DNA from: Haematobia irritans
Lineage: Eukaryota; Arthropoda; Insecta; Diptera; Muscidae
NCBI RefSeq assembly: GCF_050003625.1
Contig: NC_134397.1
Span: 95,583,562-95,647,561 of the forward strand
DNA: 64,000 nucleotides
Direction of reading: 5' to 3'
The position numbers and the translations under genes are program-made. Of this stretch, positions 54,969-64,000 are shown one piece after another; the first letter of the stretch is position 1, and each line of letters begins with the position of its first letter. The notes under the pieces were generated by a model. That model did not search any database, was not told the origin of the DNA, and saw only the letters and a list, made by a program, of their open reading frames with translations.

Positions 54969-55300
54969 GAGGCACCGTGGTGCAATGATTGGCATGCCCG
55001 CCGTGCAATTACAAGGTCGTTCGATTCCTGCTTCGACCGAACACCAAAAAGTTTTTCAGCGGTGGATTATCCCACCTCAGTAATGCTGGTGACATTTCTG
55101 AGTGTTTCAAAGCTTCTCTAAGTGGTTTCACTGCAATGTGGAACGCCGTTCGGACTCGGCTATGAAAAGGAGGTCCCTTGTCATTTAGCTTAACATGGAA
55201 TCGGGCAGCACTCTGTGATAAGAGAGAAGTTCACCACTATGGTATCACAATGGACTGAATAGTCTAAGTGAGCCTTATACATCGGGCTGCCGCCTAACCT
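54969..55300 (+). mobile_element. SINE-1, copy S4, imperfect 12-bp TSD
   Basis: GAGGCACCGTGGTGCAATG, box B GTTCGATTCC, full body, tail CGCCTAACCT. Flanks AGAAAAAGAGCT (54957-54968) and AGGAAAAGAATT (55301-55312) agree at 9 of 12. Lies within the Tc1-like relic. Confidence 0.88.
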
Positions 55301-56000
55301 AGGAAAAGAATTCCTGGAATAAAAGAAGGGTACGAGGGAAGCAAGAATTAAGAGCGTACTACAAGCCGAATACTGTGTCAAGTGTATGTCAACCGACATT
55401 AGATAGGCCAACCTGTATGCTATTGAAGTTCCAAAAAGGGATGAACGCTCCCAGTTCATATTCATCGAGCGAGGGGTCAACATAAATTTCGAATATTGAC
55501 AGGAAAAATGTCCTAAATACAGTATTGAAGACCTGGATAGACAAACGTGTATGCCGCAGAGCATGGGCATTCCAATAGGACTCGGCACTGTCGGGATCAG
55601 CACGCGTCGCCCAGTATGGAGGCTGAGTATGGAGGTTTCCCGCTTCATTTCTACCGCATAATGGTCACCAAAATCCCCGTTGGACTTTTGTGCCTGGGGC
55701 ATTTTGGAGAGTAAGGTTGGGATTAAAATACCAAAGTTTCGGTTAATTCCAAAACGACACTTCACCGGGAATGGTCCAAAATACCGGGAAACCCCTTTCG
55801 TGCAGCATGTAACGTAATGTTATGGCTTTGTCGATCGTTCGAAGGCCATGATTTGTGCCAAAGGTAGCCAATTCGAACAAATCTAAACTGATTCTAAAAT
55901 TTGATGTCATTTGCGCAATGTTTTGCTTTCGAACATTAAAATTTAAAAAAAATCAATAGATAAAGTGTTTCATTTTGTTGCATTACATATCAGCCACCCT

Positions 56001-57177
56001 TTATATCAAGTATTGTTTGCAAAAATAGTAAAGATTTTAAAATTGCGTACCGACGAAGCCCGGAAAAAGTCAATAGATTCATTAATAGTGAGAGATATTA
56101 AAACATTGTAATGGTTAATTATGGAGTTTTCGCTTGGATTTTTTCTTCAACTGATTTTGATGTTGATATTTTTGTAATAGTTGGGAAAAACATTATTGTC
56201 TAAACATTTGTCAATTATTTCATCAAAATGAGTGACAACATTTTTTCCAGTAGTAGCTGCCCGATACTTCAGGCTCGCTTAGACTATTCAGCCCATTATC
56301 CATGTTCCGGTAGCATTTTCGAAATATCTGGATGCTGTTTTTAGAAAACAATCCTATCGAAATGTTATGTATCCAATATGAGCTAAAAGTGTTCGCTTGA
56401 ATGTGGTGACGAATTCTTTGTTGATTTCTGTCAAATATTTGCCCAGTGTGACCATTTTTTCGAACATAAATTCCTTCTGTTTTCAGTAATAAACTCAAAA
56501 TTGTCCCAAACTGAACGTATAACCTTGAAGGTTTCCAATATTTCTTCTAATTAAGAGCGAAAATTCACATCGCTGATGAATTTTGTAAGCAACCATAAAA
56601 AGGAAAGTGTCCTTATGGAAGTTGAAACAGTAGTTAGTTCAGTCAGATTAACTGTTTTGCTTATTCAGCTTCTGTATATACGGAAAACTTTATCACGAAG
56701 TAACTTCAAGACAAAAGCCTTCCATGAATTAGATGATAAGAAGTACTCGTGCATAACAGAATGGAAATGAGGAAAACTTAGTCATTTTACCCACGCATTG
56801 CCGAGCAGTATAAGTTAGAGTGTAAAAATTAATTAAAGATCATATATAAAAAATATGATTCATAATGGTTTGAGCACATTCTAGCAGTTACAGCATCACA
56901 CCGTTTAAAAGTAATAAATCTTCTTAGAGCAAAAGCGTTATGCAAATAAGAGCCACACATCCTCATGGAAGTGCTCCGCTTAGATAGAAACCGAATGAGA
57001 ATATAGGACCATTTACTGATGAATATTGTCTTCTTACAAGAGTTGGAAAGGTAGACACATAGACAAAACGATTTTAATTTAGGCAGAATACACTTCGCTT
57101 CGATAGAAACTGATCAGAATGTTGGGTCATTTACTGGTGAATATTTTGGAAAAGTTGGAATGGTAGACACATTTATT
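56001..57177. other. No gene; SINE tail fragment and a 119-bp tandem duplication
   Basis: 56253-56300 is a minus-strand SINE-1/LINE tail fragment (GCTGCCCGATACTTCAGGCT). GATAGAAAC...GGACCATTTACTGATGAATATT at 56983 recurs in diverged form at 57102, 119 bases on. Nothing else recognised. Confidence 0.4.
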
Positions 57178-57178
57178 T

Positions 57179-57201
57179 TATATACCCTCCATCACGGAGG
57201 G

Positions 57202-57230
<29 letters not shown>
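57179..57230. repeat. Minimal Rpt-G palindrome followed by (TA)n
   Basis: ATACCCTCCATCACGGAGGG joins the two Rpt-G termini head to head with no interior, then (TA)n to about 57230. Confidence 0.75.
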
Positions 57231-57233
<3 letters not shown>

Positions 57234-57796
57234 GTGGAGGAAAATCTTAACATAATTATCCAAGGTTAATATCTTTGGTCGCAACTCGTCTCTTGAGAAT
57301 TAAAATCGGGAGTTCGACTTCCCAGCAGTGATTCTAAGTAACCATTATTTGAGGAGCTCGGGTACTATGGAATATATGAAACGATTATCCAAGACAAGTA
57401 CTAAAGACTAAAAGCGGTTGGAACCGACTAGAATTAGATTTATTCTGTGCATTTGGGAATCATAATACTAACTACGACATTTTTCTGAATTTAAATAATA
57501 TTTGTTTTAAATAAGACTCATGCTTTGCTCTCGCGAGAAGTTTCCTAAAAGGTTTCCAAGACCCAAATTACTAGATGAGTTTTTGTGTAATATGTTCATA
57601 CTTGGAGAAATCGTTACACCGAAATATGTATAACATGTATATCGTTGTCTACGTGTTTTGAATATACGGAGCAGACATTGCCCCAAGTTCCGATATTCAG
57701 AATAGCAAGAATATTTCAAATCAAGAATTTATTTTTCTTATATCGCATTTGAGATACTCTCTGATTTTAATCCAATATAATTTTAACTTCTCACTA
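57231..57796. other. No gene or repeat recognised
   Basis: Mixed-composition stretch; the 70-codon minus-strand frame at 57507-57719 is unrecognised. Confidence 0.3.
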
Positions 57797-58306
57797 CACC
57801 CAAAAAAAAGTGAACTCTCTATTCCACTAAAGCCAATTTAACTTTATTATAGTTCATGGAATTATTATTTTTGGAGAAAGTTTCCTTTACTCTAATAATT
57901 TTTTGCGCACGTTAGATAAATTAACTGAAAAACGGGAAAAAATTGTACACAAATTAAGCATATAGATATACTACATTCGTATTTCTCAAAAATATTTCAT
58001 AATTTCTTTAAATTTGTAACTTTTACTACAAATGCGCTTATTATAAACTTCCTATGTCACAAAAGACGTTCTTGCAATTTGGAACTCTAATGTTTTCCTT
58101 TACAGTACAAAATTTTCTTTAACAAGTGAAAAAAATTAATTATGTCTAATAAATTTTCCTGACTTTGTGGAAAAATATTTACTTATTTTTGTTATATCGG
58201 ATGCCAGCGTTTGTAATACTGTTTAATTAAAATTTTCTAAAATATTCAAAATTTTCTAAAATTAACCAAAAGTTTTCTTCCTGGTGGGTTCATTGTTTTT
58301 TCAGTG
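57797..58306 (+). mobile_element. Rpt-D MITE, complete
   Basis: CACCCAAAAAAAAGTGAACT to (reverse) CACTGAAAAAACAATGAACC, TA flanks at 57795-57796 and 58307-58308. 510 bases. Confidence 0.88.
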
Positions 58307-58385
58307 TAAAGAAAACTATATTAGCAAGATTTAAGTTAATAAATTTCAGGGTTAAGAAATTATTGCAGTGTGATAGAAAAATTGT

Positions 58386-58552
58386 TCATATGGGGGCTAT
58401 ACCTAAAAGTGTTCCGATATGGTTCATTTGCAATACTTGTGTCAAGTAGATAGACGGAGGTCGATCGCTTTATGGGGCTTAAACCAATATTTCGATGTGT
58501 TACAAACGGAATGACAAAGTTAGTATACCCCCATCCTGTGGTGGGAAAACCC
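58386..58552 (+). repeat. Rpt-G 3' fragment
   Basis: CATATGGGGGCTATACCTAA, ATATTTCGATGTGTTACAAA, CCCCATCCTGTGGTGG, as at the right end of 33721-35332, with the microsatellite reduced. Confidence 0.8.
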
Positions 58553-58994
58553 CGATATATTAGTTATTTGTAAAATCATATTTTTAATATTTTTGACATG
58601 TAGCAAAATTTTTAAAAATATTAAAATTTTTAATTAGTTAGAAAACTACAATAACTTTACAAGTTTTCCTTTAGCTAAGTTAATTTTCGTTGTGGTTACT
58701 ATATTACAGAAAAGTTTTTTAACAACGTGGGAGGTAAAAAAAGTGAACTGCTGTTTAGAGAGAATTTTATAGAATCACTTTTTGGCTTATTGGAGCCAAT
58801 TTCCATATTGATTAAAAATTTTAAAAATTGTAGTTAGTCATTCGCAGATGCAATTAAAGCTTAGATGGGCATTATGCAAACCCAAAATAGTTTGAAGCTG
58901 CGAATGAGAGATGTAAAAGTAATAGTCTTGAATAAATAAAATATAAAAGCATTTTGTGCATCCCTTTTTATCTGGCTCCCCGATATATTAAATT
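58553..58994. other. AT-rich, no gene recognised
   Basis: Nothing supportable between the Rpt-G fragment and the next Rpt-G. Confidence 0.3.
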
Positions 58995-60087
58995 AAAACA
59001 AGTATATAAGGCCGTAAGTTCGGCCAGGCCGAATCTTATGTACCCTCCACCATGGATTGCGTAGAAACTTCTACGAAAGACTGTCATCCACAAATTTCAA
59101 ATCACATGGTTGTTAAATATCATATGCTACCACCACGTACCAAAATTTCAACCAGATCGGATGAATTTTGCTTCTCCAAAAGGCACCGGAGGTCAAATCT
59201 GGGGATCCGTTTATATGGGAGCTATATATATTTAATTATGGACTGATTGGAACCAATTCCTGCATGGTTGTTGGATACCCTATACTAAAATCACGTACCA
59301 AATTTCAACCGAATGGGAAGAATTTTGCTCTTCCAAGGTGCTCCGGAGGTCAAATCTGGGGGATCGGTTTATATGGGTCCTATATATAATTGTTGACCGA
59401 TATCGACCAATTTTTGCATGGGTGTTTGAGGTCATATATTAGCATCATGTACGAAATTTCAACTGAATCAGAAAATTTTGGTCTTCCAAGAGGCTCCGGA
59501 GGTCAAATCTGGTGATGGGTTTATATGGGGGCTATATATAATTATGGACCGATATGAACCAATTTTTGCATGGTTATTAGAGACCATATACGTATACCAT
59601 GTACCAAATTTCAGCCGTACCGGATGAAATTTGCTTCTCTTTGAGGCTTCGCAAGCCAATTCAGGGGATCGGTTTATATGGGGGCTATATATAATTATGG
59701 ACCGATGTGGACCAATTTTTGCTTGGATGTTAAGGACCATACACCCACACCATGTGCCAAATTTCAGCCGGATCGGATGAAATTTGCTTCTCTTTGAGGC
59801 TCAACAAGCCAAATTTGGGGTCCGTTTATATGGGGGCTATACGTAAAAGTGGACCAATATGGCCCATTTGCAATACCATCTGACCTACATCAATAACAAC
59901 TACTTGTGCCAAGTTTCAAGTCGATAGCTTGTTTCGTTCGGAAGTTAGCGTGATTTCAGATCGACTCAGAATTTCACCACGATCCAGAATATATATACTT
60001 TACGGGGTCTTAGAGCAATATTTCGATGTGTTACAAACGGAATGACAAAGTTAATATACCCCACATCGTATGGTGGAGGGTATAAAA
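58995..60087 (+). mobile_element. Rpt-G tandem-repeat element, short form
   Basis: AAGTATATAAGGCCGTAAGT, TACCCTCCACCATGG at the left; GTATGGTGGAGGGTATAA at the right. Units with TGGGGGCTAT at 59526, 59679 and 59831 (153 and 152 apart). It lacks the 29-bp array, and the GGAC microsatellite has been lost. Confidence 0.88.
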
Positions 60088-60157
60088 ATTATCACAATTT
60101 CATTTTTTCAAAATTAGGTTTTCTACAGATGGTTTACAACTTTTGCGACATACATAT

Positions 60158-60504
60158 TAGGTTAAGTTAGGTGGCAGCCCGATGTGTCAGGCTCACTTAG
60201 ACTATTCAGTCCATTGTGATACCACAGTGGTGAACTACTCTCTTATCACTGAGTGCTGCCCGATTCCATGTTAAGCTCAAAGACAAGGGACCTCTTTTTT
60301 ATAGCCGAGCCCGAACGGCGTTCCACATTACAGTGAAACCACTTAGAGAAGCTTTGAAACACTCAGAAATGTCATCAGCATTACTGAGGTGGGATAATCC
60401 ACCGCTGAAAAACTTTTTGATGTTCGGTCGAAGCAGGAATCGAACACACGACCAAGTGTTTGCAAGGCGGGCATGATAACCATTGCACCGCGGTGGCCAC
60501 CAAA
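60158..60504 (-). mobile_element. SINE-1, copy S5, 10-bp TSD
   Basis: Minus strand; tail at 60158-60178, box B region AATCGAACACACG at about 60438, head ending GGTGGCC near 60497. Flanks ACATACATAT (60148-60157) and ACGTACATAT (60505-60514), one mismatch. Confidence 0.88.
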
Positions 60505-60527
60505 ACGTACATATGTCGCAAAAGTCA

Positions 60528-62772
60528 CAGTTTGCGACAAGCCAACCCTGATGATTATGCGTTTATAATTTTTTTTCGTAAAATGTAACTAATTTAACTA
60601 ATTAGTGTAAACAATTTCCAATTAATTCTAAGGATGCGGCAATTATTGGTTACGTCCATTGTTAGGGAAATATTTTTTTAACATGAGATTTGTACGCTTT
60701 GTCATGGATAAACTTGCCTACATTCATGAATGTCATCAATACGCATTTGTCAATATATTTACTGGAAGAGGGCACATACACCCACCACAGAGTGAGTCGG
60801 TATGAGAATAGGGCAAAAACAATGCGTATTGAGTGACAAATAAGTGCCCCAGCACAAGGGAAGTGAAACAACAGCCACAACCATCATTATGCTATCCGTG
60901 CTTTAGTAATTCTACAATAGCATCTTCAACTCTAATAGGAATACCCATTCCCCACACACATAGGTAGAGGGTGGGAGAGTGAGAGAGGTACATACACGCG
61001 TAATCACAGACACCCACACTGACACACTGAGCGTGTATTGAAGACGACGACAAGACTGATGTGCAAGAGACGTGGAAAAAGGAGAATGCCAGAAGAAATT
61101 ACAATACCATCTTCAGTTGTAAATGGGAACACATGCACACAAAGACCTGCTAGGGTGGGACAACGATGGGGTGGTGATGCAAGGAGGTGGAGTGCATCGC
61201 GCAAAGGATGGCGAGAATGATGCCACAAAAGAGATTGCAACGACGCACAGACAAAGCATCAGTCTCAGCAGCTAAAACCATAACAAACACTCTCTGCCTG
61301 CCCATTTTTACAGAGCGCTGCCAGTGCAATCTGTAAACTTCAACAGCAACATAAAAACTAGAAAATAAAAACGGGCCAAGCAACAGAACGCCCGACGGTA
61401 TTGTGTCATCGACTAAACGCCAGACAAGCAGACAGCCAGGCAAGTAGTCTATTAGACACGACAGAGCTAAAGTCGGTTACACGTGTACGGATGGAGTGCA
61501 ATGGAATATGAAATTGTGGACGAGTATGTTTAAAATCCTTCGTCACCACTGCACCCCACTGTCTGCCAGTTCCCTCTCTTTCCTGTCTATTCAGTGCCAC
61601 TTTTGTGCCCGTAGTCATGCAGACACATGCACTCACACAGCCACTGCTGGCAGCAGACTCAGAGACTTGCCGACACAGTTATAGAGACAAGTTTACACTG
61701 GAACAAAAAGCTCTGTTGAACAACTTGCACAACTAGGTGCATTTAAACTCACACACACACACACACCGACACTCATACACTCCACACAAATCCATGCACT
61801 CATACATAGATGCACATGGTCTTGCATAGATAAAAACGGAACAAACGAGACTTTAACAGAGAGTGTTTTTGTCAGAATGCAAAAGTAGGAAACTCATAGG
61901 GATAGTCAATAGTCAAAAAAGTGCCGACATTTCCAGTAACACCACCCAGTGGTAGCATTTTGTAGCTACTTGTCCTTTTTTCTAACGATTTAAGTTTGCC
62001 ACAATACCATTCCCCCATTCGAACGGAATTGTCACCCTTAACCGAATCATTGTTACCTCCACCTTCTGTCGTTTGAGAGAAAACTTTTCGATTTCACTTT
62101 AAGTAACAACATAGCCGATTTATTTTTGTAGTTTTGTCAAGCATGTCAGTGTTATATTTTGCCTTTTGCTCTCCTCTCCTCCTGCCAGCACAAGCAAACG
62201 TGGGTGGAGGTGAAAATCATGAGTTAGGCTGAATAAAGGCCTGTTTAGTAATTTTGAAGGCCTTTGCCACACGTTTTGTCCTTGATCGTTGAAAAGTGTT
62301 CTGTGTCTACCTGAAGGCCCTGGAAAAGAATGACCTTGAACTTTAGACAAATGTGTACATGCAGAAGTGTATAGAAACATCACGAAAACCAAATTAAACC
62401 TAATTTAGTCTGTGGGGTAGATCATGACAGTGGGAGTTGAACACAATAGCCATTATGGTGCTCTCCTCATTGCCATTTATACATTTATTTATTTTATTTT
62501 TCCATATATTTTCTAAATTTTTATGTAATTCATGGAAATTATGAATCCTTATAGAAATTATATCATATATTGCACAATTCTCGATGAAGATGAAATCAAC
62601 CCATCTTTTTAAAGCATATTTTTGTATTAATCTTAAAAATGTTTTTAAGATTATGGGGAAAAATTGGGGGACAATTTCCCAAAAATATATTTAAATTCCA
62701 GAATTTTCATAGTTGGGAGGTAACATTCCTTTCAACAAACATGCAAACTACAAATTGCATGGCGATTAATGT
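60528..62772. other. Largest low-repeat island (2.2 kb), no gene resolved
   Basis: Noticeably richer in G/C and in CA/GA dinucleotide runs (for example 61751-61766) than the rest, with no transposon ends. Several overlapping frames are open on both strands (61004-61240, 61150-61443 and 61406-61636 minus; 61038-61220 plus), none recognisable. This is the best place to look for host exons or regulatory sequence. Confidence 0.35.
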
Positions 62773-63102
62773 CCTGTTCCTGTATATCGAACGAAAACCA
62801 GTTCGAATGAAAGGCAGTCACTCGAATTCGAATGAATTTGGGTTTTTCTATTTTTAAAAGTTCGATTCGTTTGTATGAGAATACATTGATTATTAAAAAT
62901 GAGTATTTTTAAATTTTTGGCCTGAGAATTCATTCAAATGTTAACAATGCTTTTACTTTTTTCTTGACACTTATTGTATATGTTCGTTTATTACTCGACA
63001 ACAAAATATGAAGTGACTTGCCTTTCGAAATAAGAGAACAAAAATCAATTTTCTTTCGTTTGGAATACGAAAGAAAGCTTTCGTTCGATATACAGGAACA
63101 GG
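62773..63102. mobile_element. 330-bp MITE with 24-bp perfect inverted ends
   Basis: The first and last 24 bases are exact inverses, starting CCTGTTCCTGTATATCGAAC. Subterminal motifs TTCGAATGAA/GAATTCGAATG and CTTTCGTT occur. Flanks do not give a convincing duplication. No ORF. Confidence 0.8.
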
Positions 63103-64000
63103 CCATAAATATACTATATATCCGATTTGTAATTTTATGTTAACCCCTATTTCATGAAGCTCCGTTAGTGCAAGGTTAGCTCAGTAACTTTTAAATCATT
63201 CCAGTTATATATCTGTCATCCTGCCAATATAATCTTATACCAGTTAGGAACTTAACAATTGAAATTTTTTAGTTAAATATAACCCGGAGAGAAGAGATCG
63301 GCGATTTTTTTAAGCCCTCTCTCACAATAAAGTGATTGCTAATACCATATTAAGGGTATTGCTCATATTTGTTTGTTGAAATGCACAATGAACAAAACAG
63401 TTTTATTTCATAAAAATCCATTGGTCGTAAAAAAATGAAATTCGTTGATTTCATTTCATTAATAAAAATGTTCATCCAAAATTCATGTCCCTTAATGAAA
63501 TTAATTTCGTTCCTTTAATCAAAAAGTATAATTTTTCGATTCGTAATATTTATGATATACTCATGTTCATTAATATTACGAATATTTTTCATAAGCATTT
63601 CTACGCTGACAAAATATTAACCTAATATGAAAGATTATGTAACCTAAATTTTAGGACAAGAATTATACAACGTTAAGGACAAATTACTTTAAAATAATGA
63701 AATTTTAACTAACAACTAGTTTATAGTCTTTGCTTCAAAAAATGTTTACATTACATTTAGAACATCGAATTTGCGTCGCTCCCTTAAAATCACATGTTTT
63801 CGAACTAAGGAGAATTTTCCTTACAATACAGAATAACATTTTTGATTTAAAGAAATCGTGTTTAGATTTACTGGTATATTGAATTTAAACATTTTTTATT
63901 TTGAAATATCTGTTAAAGAATTTGGATTTTTAAACTGACGTTTGTTTGTACGTGACTAGCTTTATTAATATATCGCAAAAAATAAATTGAAAAATAGATA
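63103..64000. other. No gene; possible MITE relic near 63400-63600
   Basis: 63410-63540 contains TTTCATTWATGAAATT-type direct and inverted motifs typical of the MITEs above but without ends. The remainder to the window edge is unassigned AT-rich sequence. Confidence 0.3.

Larger units (their letters stand above)
54590..56000 (+). pseudogene. Tc1-like transposase relic, copy 2, with two insertions
   Basis: Plus strand, same family as 15052-16335. Before the Rpt-E: ERTVRMAEMIRNVKA (about 54608-54652), part of the DNA-binding region. Between Rpt-E and the SINE: ATGCAACACATATTGGTAAA (54889-54908), aligned with the RMQHILKK segment of copy 1. After the SINE: FIFIERGVNINFEY (about 55448-55500), then KTWIDKRVCRRAWAFQ followed by a stop and DSA (55527-55592), which is the FQ-DSAP second catalytic aspartate site. 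Then comes a decayed WSPKSPLDFCAWGILESKV (55650-55710) matching the Tc1-type SPDLNPLDY-WSILE region with the third acidic site. The element ends GCATTACATATCAGCCACCC. Many stops; dead. Confidence 0.78.

Noticed and set aside
55190..55765. 191-codon minus-strand ORF, the longest in the window
   Set aside because: Antisense to a SINE tail and to a Tc1-like transposase relic whose motifs read on the plus strand.

Overview
This window reads as an AT-rich, repeat-saturated stretch of an insect nuclear genome, most likely a calyptrate fly (Muscidae-like; inferred from an irritans-type DD34D mariner, many hAT-like elements, an RNase H-bearing non-LTR element, a tRNA-headed SINE, and tandem-repeat elements I associate with calyptrate flies). 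I found no host protein-coding gene, rRNA, functional tRNA or CRISPR array that I can support. Almost everything recognisable is a transposable element or its relic, often nested two to four deep, with four or five low-repeat islands that could be intronic or intergenic DNA of an unseen gene. An exon can be missed without splice modelling.

Local family names used below. Rpt-A: CACTGTTAG-ended element, 1.1-1.8 kb, carrying two divergent tRNA-like modules. Rpt-B: about 540-bp MITE with CCCAGCAAAA-type ends. Rpt-C: about 290-bp MITE rich in AATTAATT. Rpt-D: about 515-bp MITE, CACTCAAAA/CACTGAAAA ends. Rpt-E: about 650-bp MITE, CACTGAAAAAAAGC ends. Rpt-F: ACCCTAAACC-ended element with 155-bp tandem repeats. 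Rpt-G: TACCCTCC-ended element with 153-bp tandem repeats. Rpt-H: GGCGYTATGAA-ended element with 9-bp target duplication. Rpt-I to Rpt-N: further MITEs. SINE-1: tRNA-headed SINE whose 3' tail matches that of the LINE at 13.5-14.7 kb.

Layout. 0-0.85 kb: Tc1/mariner-superfamily element running off the left edge. 1.3-3 kb: G/C-tract-ended element with a Rpt-B inside. 4.9-7.7 kb: a 214-bp tandem duplication whose first unit was hit by a mariner and whose second was hit by Rpt-M, so each unit is the other's empty site. 8.3-11.5 kb: foldback, MITEs, an 8-bp-TSD hAT element, SINE-1 and a long (AT)n tract. 13.5-16.3 kb: LINE tail with a hAT insertion, then a decayed Tc1-like element with two insertions. 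18.3-20 kb: Rpt-D, hAT and Rpt-I side by side. 20.5-23.2 kb: Rpt-F hosting four other elements. 25-30.5 kb: Rpt-A copies and a SINE inside Rpt-D. 31-36.3 kb: Rpt-F, then Rpt-H with a Rpt-G inside. 37.8-41.8 kb: two reverse-transcriptase relics, one split by Rpt-A and one by a foldback. 43.4-47.1 kb: mariner containing Rpt-A containing Rpt-B. 47.3-51 kb: Rpt-B split by a 2.5-kb hAT, followed by a SINE with Rpt-E in its tail. 52-60.5 kb: Rpt-E, Rpt-A, a second Tc1-like relic, Rpt-D and Rpt-G copies, SINE. 60.5-62.7 kb: the largest low-repeat island.

How the parts relate: several insertions are validated internally, because another copy in this window shows the empty site or because a reading frame rejoins once the insert and one target duplication are discounted. 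Many of the MITEs share CAC-type ends and make 2-bp duplications that are not always TA (CA, TG, CT and TT also occur). The Rpt-A family carries pol III-like modules, one of which is homologous to the SINE-1 head. Rpt-F and Rpt-G share a three-part architecture despite different termini.
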